Positions 34,886-43,672 of a stretch of 64,000 nt of DNA are shown in pieces. Position 1 is the first letter of the stretch, and the number at the start of each line of letters is the position of its first letter. A program made the position numbers and the translations under genes. Below the pieces are notes generated by a model, which ran no database searches, was not told the origin of the DNA, and saw nothing but the letters and a program-made list of their open reading frames with translations. The stretch covers positions 62,001-126,000 of the forward strand of contig JAJEBT010000001.1 in NCBI GenBank assembly GCA_022822405.1. The letters are read 5' to 3'. The DNA is from Alphaproteobacteria bacterium (lineage in GTDB: Bacteria > Pseudomonadota > Alphaproteobacteria > MPNO01 > UBA830).

Positions 34886-36541
34886 TCAGGCGCGGAGTTC
34901 CTGCGCTATCCTGGTGCCGTCCGGCGCCGTTTCCGCGTCAGGCGCCGGCACCGCACTGGGATCCTCGTGCAGCGACTTGATGATGCCGTAGGCCATCAGC
35001 AGCAGGATGAAACTGACCGGCAAGGCAGCGGCGATCGAAGCCGTCTGCAGCGCCGCCAGGCCGCCGGCGAGCAGCAGGACGGCAGCCACGAAGCCCTCGC
35101 CCAGCCCCCAGACAATGCGGAAGCGTTGCGGCGGATTGTCGTCGCCCATGCTGAGCATCGTCGTGATCACGAGCGTTCCGGAATCGGACGAGGTGATGAA
35201 CCATGTCGCAAGCAGGAACGTGGCGAGCGCCGCCATGATCCAGTTGAGCCACCCCAAACCGGTTACCTGGCTGATCGTGCCGTAGAGCGCCGAGGGCAGG
35301 TTCCAGTTGCGGACCATCTCGACGATTCCTGCGGTGCCGACGCCGCCTGTGGCGTTGAGCTCCATGTACATGGCAGTGCCTCCGAAGATGCACAGCCAGA
35401 AGAACGCCAGCGAGGTTGGCACGAACATCACGCCCACAAGGAACTCGCGGATCGTGCGACCGCGGCTGATGCGTGCGATGAACATGCCGACGAACGGTGC
35501 CCAGGAGATCCACCAGCCCCAATAGAAGATAGTCCAGCCGCTCTGCCACGCGGCCGCGCCTTCACTGTTGAAAGTCTGGAATCCCATCGGAATCGCGTTC
35601 CAGAGATAGTCTCCGGCAGTTGTCACGAAGAAACCCATGAGCCACTTGAACGGACCGCCGAACAGGAAGAAGGCCAGAAGCACGATGCTGAGCCAGATAT
35701 TCCATTCGGAGATGATGCGTATGCCGTTGCCGACACCCGAGACGGCCGAGAACGTTGCCACCACGGAAATGAGCCCGATGAGGATGACCTGGGTCACGAT
35801 GCCCGGGTCGACCCCAAACAGGTGATTGAGGCCCGCTGCCATCTGGGAAGCCCCGAGGCCGAGGGACGTCGCGACGCCGAACACGGTCCCGAACACCGCC
35901 AGCAGATCGACGGCATGGCCGATCGGACCGTAGATCCTGTCGCCGATGACCGGATAGAGCGCGGAACGCAGGGTCAGCGGCAGTTTTTTGCGGAATCCGA
36001 AATAGGCGAGGCATAGCCCGACGATCACGTAGACCGCCCAGGCGTGGAACCCCCAGTGGAAGTAGGTCACCCTCATCGCCGCCACGGCGCGCTGCTCGTC
36101 CATCGCTGTGAGTCCGGCGAGATCGGCAAACGGGTTGTTCGGATATTTCCACGGCTGCGAATTGTCGAAATAGAAGATCGGCTCGGCAATGCCGAAGAAC
36201 AGGATGCCAATTCCGACACCGGCCGAGAACAGCATCGCGAACCACGAGAAGTTGGAAAACTCGGGCCTGCTGTCGTCGTCGCCGAGCCTGAGGCGCCCGA
36301 ACTTGCTCATCATCAAATAGAGGCATACGAACAGAAGAATCACCAGTGCCGATATGTAATACCAGTTGAGCGCCGACTCGATCCACCCGCGTATGGCGGC
36401 GTAGATGCTGTTGGCGAACTTCACGTTGAGCGCGGTGAAGACAACGAAAACGAGCACCATCGCCTTCGCCGCCAGCCCCATGCCGCTGTGCAGACCCTTG
36501 AAAATGCCGGTCTGTGCGACAAGATTCTTGTGCATCGACAT
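34886..36541 (-). CDS. BCCT-family transporter (betaine/carnitine/choline type)
   Basis: The 551-residue protein has twelve predicted membrane helices and the BCCT hallmark: a Trp-Trp-Ile-Ser-Trp-Ala-Pro-Phe-Val-Gly helix near residue 340, followed by Arg-Ile-Ser-Arg-Gly-Arg-Thr-Ile-Arg. These carriers take up quaternary ammonium compounds with sodium or protons, or exchange them. The start is supported by AAGGAGG six bases before the ATG at 36541. No long regulatory C-terminal tail is present (about 30 residues after the last helix), so strong osmosensing of the BetP kind is less likely. The ligand is probably glycine betaine, choline or carnitine. Confidence 0.92.
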   Translation of the reverse strand: MSMHKNLVAQTGIFKGLHSGMGLAAKAMVLVFVVFTALNVKFANSIYAAIRGWIESALNWYYISALVILLFVCLYLMMSKFGRLRLGDDDSRPEFSNFSWFAMLFSAGVGIGILFFGIAEPIFYFDNSQPWKYPNNPFADLAGLTAMDEQRAVAAMRVTYFHWGFHAWAVYVIVGLCLAYFGFRKKLPLTLRSALYPVIGDRIYGPIGHAVDLLAVFGTVFGVATSLGLGASQMAAGLNHLFGVDPGIVTQVILIGLISVVATFSAVSGVGNGIRIISEWNIWLSIVLLAFFLFGGPFKWLMGFFVTTAGDYLWNAIPMGFQTFNSEGAAAWQSGWTIFYWGWWISWAPFVGMFIARISRGRTIREFLVGVMFVPTSLAFFWLCIFGGTAMYMELNATGGVGTAGIVEMVRNWNLPSALYGTISQVTGLGWLNWIMAALATFLLATWFITSSDSGTLVITTMLSMGDDNPPQRFRIVWGLGEGFVAAVLLLAGGLAALQTASIAAALPVSFILLLMAYGIIKSLHEDPSAVPAPDAETAPDGTRIAQELRA

Positions 36542-36966
36542 AGCAGTCCTCCTTGGTTCATGACCTCGGATCAGCTTTCCCGAAGCACCCGGGGTGAAGC
36601 TCGGACAATGCTCTGGACTTCATCCGGCATCCCGCCCGCCAGTGCCGCAGGAACGCCGCACCGCGTTTAGACCCCGTTACCGTATCACACCACGGAACGC
36701 CTTGTCCCACGACCCGCCGCCCGGCCTCAGCGGCCGGCAAAGATCTGCCGGCGGGAACGGGCCGCCACCCAGGAGCTGCCGGGTCCGCAATCTCGCCGGC
36801 GTGCGGCGCTTGGCGTTCAAAGGACCGCGTTTCGCAGCCCGGGGTTTGGCGTCAGGACGGGTATCGCCGCAGGCCTCGCTTGCAGCGCCCGATTCGCGGA
36901 TTTCGTCTGTGGTGAGGCCGTGCAGCCCGGCAACGGGCCGCACGGCGGATGCGCTGCTCGCCGGCC
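36542..36966. other. 425-base gap between BCCT and cupin genes
   Basis: No credible gene was found on either strand. The part next to the BCCT start should hold that gene's promoter, but I could not identify a convincing -35/-10 pair. A 7-bp inverted repeat GCCGGCA/TGCCGGC (36733-36739 with 36746-36752) is the only clear structure. It may form part of a terminator for the minus-strand cupin gene. Confidence 0.35.
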
Positions 36967-37473
36967 CTATTCGGCGACGACGTAACGGTCGCGGGCGACG
37001 CCGGTCAGATCCCGGCCCTCGATGCGGATGAGGCGCGTGGTGTCGGCGCGGCTGGGCGCGTGCAGATCGCCCTCGTTGTAGAGGTGCGCCTTGCCCGGCG
37101 TCAGGTCGTATACGGCCTTCTCCCGGACCTTGCCGGGCTCGCCGTCCGTCGGCTCGGCGATCTTCTCCCAGTCCCTCATGGTGGTCACGCCCTCGGCCTG
37201 GCCGTAGATCGCCCAGCTCGGGCCGTGATCATGCGGCGGCGAGTTCCTCGCGCCCTCGTAGACATGGGCAAGGATGCAGAACTTGTGCCTGTCATCCTCA
37301 TAGAGAATCTGGCGCCCGGTCGTGTTGTCCGGTCCGAGATGGGTGTGGACGAATTCGCGGTCGGCGCATGCCCTTTCGGTGAACTTCCGGACTTCCTCGC
37401 GCCCCGCCGGTCCGGGATCCCTGTCCATCGCCGCGCGGCAGTCGGCGGCGAATTGCTCAAGCGTGTAAGACAT
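36967..37473 (-). CDS. Cysteine-dioxygenase-like cupin (paralogue of 24459-25028)
   Basis: The 168-residue protein carries the same His-Asp-His-Gly, Trp and Tyr-Gly signature (near residue 80) as the cupin at 24459, and a matching later His in Gly-Asp-Leu-His near 138. It is therefore a likely iron-dependent member of the cysteine dioxygenase/predicted metal-dependent enzyme group. The start at 37473 is chosen because AAAGGA lies about nine bases upstream; Met codons at 37482 and 37503 are weaker options. It follows the ThDP enzyme gene by 89 bases on the same strand. The substrate is not known. Confidence 0.7.
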   Translation of the reverse strand: MSYTLEQFAADCRAAMDRDPGPAGREEVRKFTERACADREFVHTHLGPDNTTGRQILYEDDRHKFCILAHVYEGARNSPPHDHGPSWAIYGQAEGVTTMRDWEKIAEPTDGEPGKVREKAVYDLTPGKAHLYNEGDLHAPSRADTTRLIRIEGRDLTGVARDRYVVAE

Positions 37474-37562
37474 CTTCGGCATCCTTTGGCTTACGAATCT
37501 CAACGTCCCATTCTATCACAACGGACCCACCGAAAAACCTTGTCCCTGGGGGCAGCGGGCCA

Positions 37563-39164
37563 TCAGTCGAACACGGTCTCGGAATAGTGGTCGGCATCGA
37601 CCACGGCCTCGATCACGGTAGGACCGGTCGCGCGCAATGCATCGGCCAGCGCGCAGCGAAGCGCCGGACCGTCGCGCACACCGACTGCCGGCACCCCGAA
37701 ATAGTGCTCTGGCGGATCACGGTACTCGTCGTCCTGCAGCGCGGTGCCGTAGACCGGAAGTTGGCGGCGCTCCTGCTTGACCTTGATGAGGCCGAGCCAA
37801 CGGTCGTCAAGCACGACAACCGGCAGGCAGAGCCCGAGTCGCCGCGCTGCGGCGAGCTCCCCGCAGGTCATCTGGAAACAGCCGTCGCCGATCACGCAGA
37901 CCACCGGCAGGTCGGGCCGCGCGAGCTTGGCCGCGACCGCCGACGGAAGTCCGAATCCCATCGAGGACCAGCCGTTGGTGATCAGGAACTGCCGCGGCGC
38001 GTGCGCGGTCCACTGGCTGGCAATTTGATGGGTGTGGGCGCCGACATCAAAGGTGAGGATGCCATCCCGCGGCAGAACCTTGCGGACGATATCGATTGCT
38101 TGGTGTGGCGCGAACTCCGGGACATCCGGCCGCAGCGCCGACTGGAACGCGTCGCGATGGGCCGCGATCTCGGCCAACTTCCAGCCGTTGTCGACGGCCG
38201 GAGCGTCAGAGAGTGCCGCCAACGAATTGTCGAGGTTTCCGATCACGTCCGATGCCAGCCGTACGGACGGCGCGATATCGGCCTCCTCGATGTCGACATG
38301 GAGCAGTTCGATATTTCCGATCCAGGCTTCGTATTCGACTTCCACGGTGTCATAGCCGAGCCCGATCACCAAGTCGGTGCGTTGCAGGAAGCGGCGCTGG
38401 ATCTGGCGCCTGGCCCGTTCGATGCAGCCGATCGACAGCGGATGAGCCTCGTCGATCAGGCCTTTCGCCATCGTCGTCGAGGCGAACGGAATGTCGTGTT
38501 TCTCGATGAAGCGACGGAGGAGGCCCACATCCGCCATCCGCATTGCGCTAGCGCCAATGACGGCAATCGGTCGCGAAGCGCGACGCAGCACCGCCAGTGC
38601 CGCCGCGATCGCGGCGCCATCTGGCGCAGCCGGAGGTTGGGGAACGGCGGGCGTCGGCATCTCTTCGACTGCGGGAGCCAGCGCCACGTCCTCGGGCAGG
38701 TCGAGATGTACGGGACCGGCCGGTTCGGCAAGCGCGATTCGCAGCGCCTCGGCAGTCGTCGCGGCAACACTGCCCTGGCGCAGCCCGAGGCTGGCCTTGG
38801 TGATCGGCGCGAACAGCCTGTGATGATCGATGTACATCTGAATGCGCCGGCCGTGCTGGGCGACGTCGAGATTGCAGGTCACGGCGATCATCGGCGATCG
38901 GTCAAGGAAGGCGTCGCCGACACCCGTCGCCAGGTTGGTCGCGCCTGGCCCGAGGGTGGCGACGGCAAGGCCGGGCGCACCGGTGAGGCGTCCCATGACA
39001 TCGGCAGCGAAACCGGCAGACCCCTCATGCGCCGTCAGCACGAAGGGCAGGTCATGCGCGCGCATCGCCTCCATCAGCGGCAGCACGTTGCCGCTGGGCA
39101 CCCCGAAACCGTGGCTGATGCCCGACGCCTTGAGTATCTGGACGAGAAGTTCGGCGTTATTCAT
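37563..39164 (-). CDS. Thiamine diphosphate-dependent enzyme (acetolactate synthase-like)
   Basis: The 533-residue protein has the three domains of the ThDP decarboxylase family. The N-terminal pyrimidine-binding domain carries the catalytic Glu in Ala-His-Glu-Gly-Ser near residue 50. A central domain and a C-terminal diphosphate-binding domain follow, the latter with Gly-Asp-Gly-Cys-Phe-Gln-Met near 425. No ilvH-type small subunit is adjacent and the gene is paired with a carrier, so a catabolic decarboxylase or lyase is more likely than branched-chain amino acid synthesis. GGAGGG lies before the ATG. A TTGTCT/TATTCG promoter is present upstream. A separate ThDP enzyme lies at 45832. Confidence 0.85.
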   Translation of the reverse strand: MNNAELLVQILKASGISHGFGVPSGNVLPLMEAMRAHDLPFVLTAHEGSAGFAADVMGRLTGAPGLAVATLGPGATNLATGVGDAFLDRSPMIAVTCNLDVAQHGRRIQMYIDHHRLFAPITKASLGLRQGSVAATTAEALRIALAEPAGPVHLDLPEDVALAPAVEEMPTPAVPQPPAAPDGAAIAAALAVLRRASRPIAVIGASAMRMADVGLLRRFIEKHDIPFASTTMAKGLIDEAHPLSIGCIERARRQIQRRFLQRTDLVIGLGYDTVEVEYEAWIGNIELLHVDIEEADIAPSVRLASDVIGNLDNSLAALSDAPAVDNGWKLAEIAAHRDAFQSALRPDVPEFAPHQAIDIVRKVLPRDGILTFDVGAHTHQIASQWTAHAPRQFLITNGWSSMGFGLPSAVAAKLARPDLPVVCVIGDGCFQMTCGELAAARRLGLCLPVVVLDDRWLGLIKVKQERRQLPVYGTALQDDEYRDPPEHYFGVPAVGVRDGPALRCALADALRATGPTVIEAVVDADHYSETVFD

Positions 39165-39184
39165 CGTACCCTCCGCTATGTACC

Positions 39185-39213
39185 CGAATAGCCCAGAACC
39201 CGTCGCGAGACAA
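39185..39213 (-). promoter_or_regulatory. Promoter candidate of the ThDP enzyme gene
   Basis: Read on the minus strand, TTGTCT (39213-39208) and TATTCG (39190-39185) are separated by exactly 17 bases. The predicted start near 39178 gives a leader of about 14 bases including the GGAGGG ribosome site. The boxes resemble those found ahead of the RND operon. On the opposite strand a perfect TTGACA (39237-39242) stands ahead of the divergent carrier gene, with only a weak -10 (CATCCT). Confidence 0.4.
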
Positions 39214-39268
39214 TGATTCGCGGGATCCTGCGCAGGTTGACAGCATTCGGAGGCTTCAACATCCTGCC

Positions 39269-40663
39269 ATGATGGACAAGCGGACCCACCGGATCCCGGT
39301 CGTGATCGCGTGGCTAGGGATCGCGGCGGGGATTGCCGTGTTCTTCCTTCCGCCGCCGGACGGGCTCTCACCCGGCATGTTGCGCACCGCGGGCGTCGTG
39401 ATCGTCGCGATTTCGCTCTGGGCGACAGCCGCGCTGCCGGAATACTTCACGGCGCTGATCTTCTTCCTGCTCGCCATCACGCTGGCCGATGCCGGCCCGG
39501 CGACCGTGTTCTCCGGCTTTCACTCCGCCGCAGGCTGGATGGTGTTTGGCGGCCTCGTGCTCGGCGCCGCTGTCCAGGAAACCGGTTTCGGAAAGGTTCT
39601 CGCAGGGCAATTGCTGCGCATATTCCCGAAGAGCTACACGGGACTGCTCGTCGGTGCGACGATGACGGGCATGGTGCTGTGTTTCACCCTTCCATCGAAT
39701 ACCGGCCGCGTCGTCATCATGCTGCCGATCTTCCTCGCGATGGCCGACCGGGTCGGGCTGCAGCCGGGCCGCCCCGGACGCACCGGCCTCGCTTTCGCCG
39801 CAACTGCCGGTTCCATCTATCCGAGCTTCGGCGTTCTTCCGGCGGCGGTCCCGAACCTCGGCTGGCTCGGCGCCGCCGAGAGCATCCACGGAATCGAGAT
39901 CACCTACGGCCAGTACTTGCTCACCAACTTTCCCGTCATCGGCCTGGTCTCGGTGACCGCGATTCCCCTGATCATCTCGAAACTGTTCCCCGACCGGATC
40001 GACGGTGCGGATCCGGGGATCGAAGAAACGGCGGAATCGTCGCCCGAACTCGTCAGGCTGGTCCTGATACTGACCGCCACCCTCGGTCTCTGGATGACCG
40101 ACTTCGCGCACGGCGTGTCGCCTGCGTGGATCGTGCTCGGCGCAGCCATTCTCTGCATGCTGCCCCGCGTCGGCATGATCCCGTCAAGCGTCGTCGTGGG
40201 ACGGGTCTCCTACGCGCCATGGTTCTTCGTCTGCGGCGTGATCGGCATGGGCGCCGTTGTCTCCGAAGCCGGAATGGGCAGCCATCTGAGCGATGCCATG
40301 TTCGTGGTCGCACCGCTCGCCGACGGTGCCGATTTCGCCAACTTCGTTGCCGTGACCGTTGCGAGCGCCGCGATGGCGGTGGTCACGACGCTGCCGGGCC
40401 AGCCGGCCATCATGACGACGCTGATGCCCGACATCGCGGCGGCGACCGGCTGGCCGCTTCTCACGGTGCTGATGACTCAGCCGCTGAGCTGGGCGATGGC
40501 TCCGTTCGCCTACCAGTTCCCGCCATGGATACTCGCCGCACACATCGCCGGCGCGTCCGCCGGCAGGCTCGCGCTGCTGCTGCTCGCCATGGCGATGGTC
40601 GCCTCGTTCGTGATGCTGCCGCTGCAGTTCCTGTGGCTACGCCTGATCGGGTTCTTCGGCTGA
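39269..40663 (+). CDS. DASS/SLC13-type sodium-coupled anion transporter
   Basis: The 464-residue protein has about eleven hydrophobic helices and resembles divalent anion:sodium symporters, which carry dicarboxylates or sulfate. The first Ser-Asn-Thr motif is present near residue 150 in Leu-Pro-Ser-Asn-Thr-Gly-Arg. At the second site, normally Ser-Asn-Thr, the sequence is Leu-Pro-Gly-Gln-Pro-Ala, so ion or substrate contacts may differ. Two ATG codons (39269, 39272) are possible; GGAGG lies 15 bases upstream, rather far. It is divergent from the ThDP enzyme gene with 104 bases between, suggesting uptake of that enzyme's substrate. Its 3' end overlaps the convergent AI-2E-family gene. Confidence 0.78.
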   Translation: MMDKRTHRIPVVIAWLGIAAGIAVFFLPPPDGLSPGMLRTAGVVIVAISLWATAALPEYFTALIFFLLAITLADAGPATVFSGFHSAAGWMVFGGLVLGAAVQETGFGKVLAGQLLRIFPKSYTGLLVGATMTGMVLCFTLPSNTGRVVIMLPIFLAMADRVGLQPGRPGRTGLAFAATAGSIYPSFGVLPAAVPNLGWLGAAESIHGIEITYGQYLLTNFPVIGLVSVTAIPLIISKLFPDRIDGADPGIEETAESSPELVRLVLILTATLGLWMTDFAHGVSPAWIVLGAAILCMLPRVGMIPSSVVVGRVSYAPWFFVCGVIGMGAVVSEAGMGSHLSDAMFVVAPLADGADFANFVAVTVASAAMAVVTTLPGQPAIMTTLMPDIAAATGWPLLTVLMTQPLSWAMAPFAYQFPPWILAAHIAGASAGRLALLLLAMAMVASFVMLPLQFLWLRLIGFFG

Positions 40664-41695
40664 TCCCGGCCTGTAGACGTCTCCGTCGGCGCTTAGCAGG
40701 ATGGCAATGGGGCGGGTCTGATCGAATTCGGCGAGGACGATCATCAGGATCACGGTCATGGGAACGCACAGGAACATGCCTGTCGCACCCCAGAGCGAGC
40801 CCCATATCGCCAGCGACAGTATGACCACGAGCGGCGACAGGTTCAGCGACTTGCCCATCATGCGCGGCTCGATCACGTTCCCGATCACCATCTGCAGCGC
40901 TCCAAGCGCAATCACGACGACCAGGAACGGGGCAAGGTCTCCGAACTGGATGATTGTCAGCAGCGCCGGGAACGCGACGCCGAGCAGCGACCCGATTGTC
41001 GGAATGTAGTTCAGCAGGAAGATGAGGAACGCCCAGAAGCCAGCGAGATCGACGCCGACCGCGATCAGCACGACATAGCTCGCAAGGCCAGTAGCGAAGC
41101 TGAGCAGGGTCTTCACCGCGACATAGGCCCGGGTGCGTTCCTGGATGTGGACGAGGATCTTCTCGACCTCGCTGCGGCGCCCCGGCTCGGGGAACAGCGC
41201 CGTCAGCTTGCGTGTGAAAGTCCGTTGTTCCGAGAGCAGGAAGATGACGTAGATCAGGATTAGCCCGGCACTGCCAGCCACGTTCGCGACCGCGCCCGCG
41301 ATCCAGCCGATGCCGGCGCGCACGTCGAACTGGTCGAGTATCTGGCCGAAGCTCGGCACCTCGCTCAGCCCGAACAGCGCCGTTCCGCCGGCAATCAGTC
41401 TCTCGATGTTCGCCTGGTAGGCCGGCGCGGCCGTACGCACGGCCTCAACGTTGCCGCTGATCATCTCGACGATCAGCGCGATCACGACGAGGATGGCCAC
41501 AATCGCGCAAGTGAGGGCGAGCCAGCCGGGCGCCCGCGCGTAGCGGCTGATCGACCGCGACAGCGCGTTGATCAGGTACCAGACCATGACCGCGATGGCG
41601 AACGGGACCAGCAGTTCCCGCCCGGTCACCAGCAGGTACACAGTCAGCGCCGCAATGCCGAACGTGATTCCGAATGCCGACAGTTTCGATTGCAT
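40637..41695 (-). CDS. AI-2E family transporter (TqsA/PerM-like)
   Basis: The 352-residue protein has seven or eight membrane helices, with the typical paired helices at about 12-45 and 60-85, a periplasmic loop, and the C-terminal bundle. It carries the family motif Asn-Tyr-Ile-Pro-Thr-Ile-Gly-Ser near residue 235 and Gly-Asn-Val-Ile-Glu-Pro near 280. Members are annotated as AI-2 exporters but several act as sodium-proton antiporters, so the role here is open. The last 27 bases overlap the convergent carrier gene. It lies 84 bases after the luciferase-family gene. A small CCGGTT/AACCGG hairpin (41710-41725) stands just upstream of its start. Confidence 0.88.
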   Translation of the reverse strand: MQSKLSAFGITFGIAALTVYLLVTGRELLVPFAIAVMVWYLINALSRSISRYARAPGWLALTCAIVAILVVIALIVEMISGNVEAVRTAAPAYQANIERLIAGGTALFGLSEVPSFGQILDQFDVRAGIGWIAGAVANVAGSAGLILIYVIFLLSEQRTFTRKLTALFPEPGRRSEVEKILVHIQERTRAYVAVKTLLSFATGLASYVVLIAVGVDLAGFWAFLIFLLNYIPTIGSLLGVAFPALLTIIQFGDLAPFLVVVIALGALQMVIGNVIEPRMMGKSLNLSPLVVILSLAIWGSLWGATGMFLCVPMTVILMIVLAEFDQTRPIAILLSADGDVYRPGSAEEPDQA

Positions 41696-41779
41696 GTTCA
41701 GTCTCCCGTCCGGTTCCCTAACCGGGGATGCCGTCCCCGCTGGATCCTTGCGCCTGGCAATCGCGCGGCCGGCTTCGCG

Positions 41780-42877
41780 TCACGGCCCGGTCCGCAGCCC
41801 CCGGGCCTCGAGGCGCGGCAGAACCTCCTCGACCAGGATCGGCAGGTCGTCCAGGTAGTTCGGCAGGCCTACGGCGAGCGCGTCGCACCCGGCTTCGGCC
41901 ATGGCCGCCAGCGCCTCCGCGACATCGTCCGGATCGCCGACCACCGGGGTGGCTCCGTTTGCGGTGGCAGCCCGGAGCCTGAACCGCTCCCGTACCTCCT
42001 CCGGGACCTCCGGCCGGTCGAGGCCGCGTTCTACCATCATCACCCGGCAGGCCTCTCTATCGGCGTGTTCGACGGCGTAGTAGTGATGATAGTCCTCGGC
42101 CTGCCTTCGTGTCGGGCTGCAGACCACCCCGACATTCGTGAACAGCCCGACTTCCCGCCCCTGCCGGCGCGCCTCCGCACGCAGTTCCGCGTTGTCCGAA
42201 CGCATGGTCTCGAGATCGTAGAAGACGTTGAAGAGCATGTCGGCGTTACGGAGCGCGAACTCCCGACCCCGCCCCGAGGTCCCGGCGCTGACGATCATGG
42301 GGCGCGTCCCGTCCACGGGTCTCGGCTCCAACACCGTGTTTCTCGTGCGAAAGAACTCCCCCTCGAAATCGAACGGCTCGCTCTCGCTCCAGATGCGCCC
42401 GACCAGGTCGATCCATTCCTGACCGAGATCATAGCGCCGCTCGTGATCACCGAGATCGACCCCGAGCATGTCGAATTCCTTCTGGTACCAGCCGCACACG
42501 ATGTTGAGCCCGAAGCGTCCGCCGCCGATATGATCGGCGGTAACCATCTGCTTGGCGGCCACGACGGGGCTGTGCGCCGTCACGTGCACGGTGCCGAACG
42601 CCATGATTCGCCTGGTCGAGGCGAGGATCCCGGAGGCCCAGGCAATGGTCTCGAAATTGGAGCCGTTGTGATTGGTCTCGCCGCCATAGCCGATCCAGCG
42701 GCCGAGCGGCAGCATGAAGTCGAGCCCCGCCTCGTCAGCCCTCACCGAGAGGTCCCGGCAGTTCTCCCAACTCGCCCGCCAGCGCTCCGGAAAGGTCGAG
42801 CACGCGAGGCCGCCGTCGCAATTTGCGCCAAACAGTCCGATGCTGAGCCTGTTGCGGGTGAATTTGCGCACTGTCAT
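41780..42877 (-). CDS. LLM-class flavin-dependent monooxygenase (RutA/SfnG-like)
   Basis: The 365-residue protein is a two-component-type luciferase-family monooxygenase. It has Phe-Gly-Ala-Asn at residues 16-19, Arg-Trp-Ile-Gly-Tyr-Gly-Gly near 60, Ser-Pro-Val-Val-Ala-Ala-Lys near 103 and Gly-Arg-Phe-Gly-Leu-Asn-Ile-Val near 120. This pattern is closest to FMNH2-using enzymes that attack pyrimidines (RutA), sulfones or sulfonates. The substrate is therefore probably an organosulfur or N-heterocyclic compound. A flavin reductase gene is not found nearby. It is a different subgroup from the luciferase-family protein at 21039. Confidence 0.85.
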   Translation of the reverse strand: MTVRKFTRNRLSIGLFGANCDGGLACSTFPERWRASWENCRDLSVRADEAGLDFMLPLGRWIGYGGETNHNGSNFETIAWASGILASTRRIMAFGTVHVTAHSPVVAAKQMVTADHIGGGRFGLNIVCGWYQKEFDMLGVDLGDHERRYDLGQEWIDLVGRIWSESEPFDFEGEFFRTRNTVLEPRPVDGTRPMIVSAGTSGRGREFALRNADMLFNVFYDLETMRSDNAELRAEARRQGREVGLFTNVGVVCSPTRRQAEDYHHYYAVEHADREACRVMMVERGLDRPEVPEEVRERFRLRAATANGATPVVGDPDDVAEALAAMAEAGCDALAVGLPNYLDDLPILVEEVLPRLEARGLRTGP

Positions 42878-43251
42878 CGTCTCTCGCGCCTGTCAGTTGA
42901 CCACTGTGGAGCGTATCATTTGAGGCAGTCCTGTCCATTGCCCGCCACGTGTTCTGCCGTGCGCGACGGCCACCCGAGGCGGGCCGTTCGAAGATGGCCG
43001 GCGGCGCACCATGCCTTCGCTTCCGGCGCCGGACGAGCGGTACGCCTGCCGGGTACCGCCAAGGCCGTTTCCGGGCAGGTCGAAGCAGACTGGACGGGAG
43101 GTCCGCCGCGGCGCGTGCCGGGGCCGTCGGCAGCCTGCCAGCCCCGGGCGCCGCATTTGATGATCATCGAGCGTACTGGCCGGGCGAAACGCTGCATCGG
43201 CTATGTCGAGAGATGCCTCGCGGAGAGGCGATTCCACGAGCGGAAGCCTTT
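42878..43251. other. 374-base gap between DUF962 and LLM genes
   Basis: No coding frame with recognisable protein character was found on either strand, and no repeat or RNA structure stood out. The part next to 42877 should contain the promoter and ribosome site of the luciferase-family gene; TTGACC at 42896-42901 lies on the other strand and lacks a well-spaced -10 box. Confidence 0.3.
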
Positions 43252-43593
43252 TCAGCGCTCCCCGCGCTGCAGACGTTCCACTTCGCCCGACAGGCGTCCG
43301 CTGCAAGCAAGTGCAAACATCCTGAGATCGCCGAACAGCGACATGACCGGATAGCGGAACGTCGCCGGCCGGTTCTTCTCGATCAGCAGGTGCGACAGCC
43401 AGGCGGGACCATAGCCCACAACCAGCGCCGCCGGCAGAAGGCGCAAGTCGCCCGTGACGGCAAGCGCGATCAGGCACGCCGCGGCGGCACCCGTCCCCAA
43501 CAGATGGACCGCTCTCGTCGCCGGATTCGCGTGCTCCGACATGTAGTAGGGCCAGAATTCCTGAAAAGTGCGGTATCTCGGCTCGTCGGTCAT
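43252..43593 (-). CDS. DUF962/Mpo1-like membrane protein
   Basis: The 113-residue protein matches the Mpo1-like (DUF962) family: Phe-Trp-Pro-Tyr-Tyr near residue 13, His-Ala-Asn-Pro-Ala-Thr-Arg-Ala-Val-His-Leu-Leu-Gly at 21-33, and two hydrophobic helices at about 33-62. A further conserved segment is Ser-His-Leu-Leu-Ile-Glu-Lys-Asn-Arg-Pro-Ala-Thr-Phe near 66-78. The yeast homologue is an iron-dependent dioxygenase that shortens 2-hydroxy fatty acids by one carbon. The conserved His residues here fit such a role, but bacterial members are uncharacterised as far as I know. It is divergent from a Rieske oxygenase gene with 79 bases between. Confidence 0.82.
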   Translation of the reverse strand: MTDEPRYRTFQEFWPYYMSEHANPATRAVHLLGTGAAAACLIALAVTGDLRLLPAALVVGYGPAWLSHLLIEKNRPATFRYPVMSLFGDLRMFALACSGRLSGEVERLQRGER

Positions 43594-43672
43594 CGTCCCA
43601 TCCTACCTCCGAACCGGCCCGGCGCAAGCAGGCCATGTGGCCGCGGGTCGCCAATTGCGGTATTCTTCGGCC

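Noticed and set aside
36542-36966. Possible small genes in the BCCT-cupin gap
   Set aside because: The frames found have random-looking Arg/Pro/Gly-rich products and no ribosome sites.
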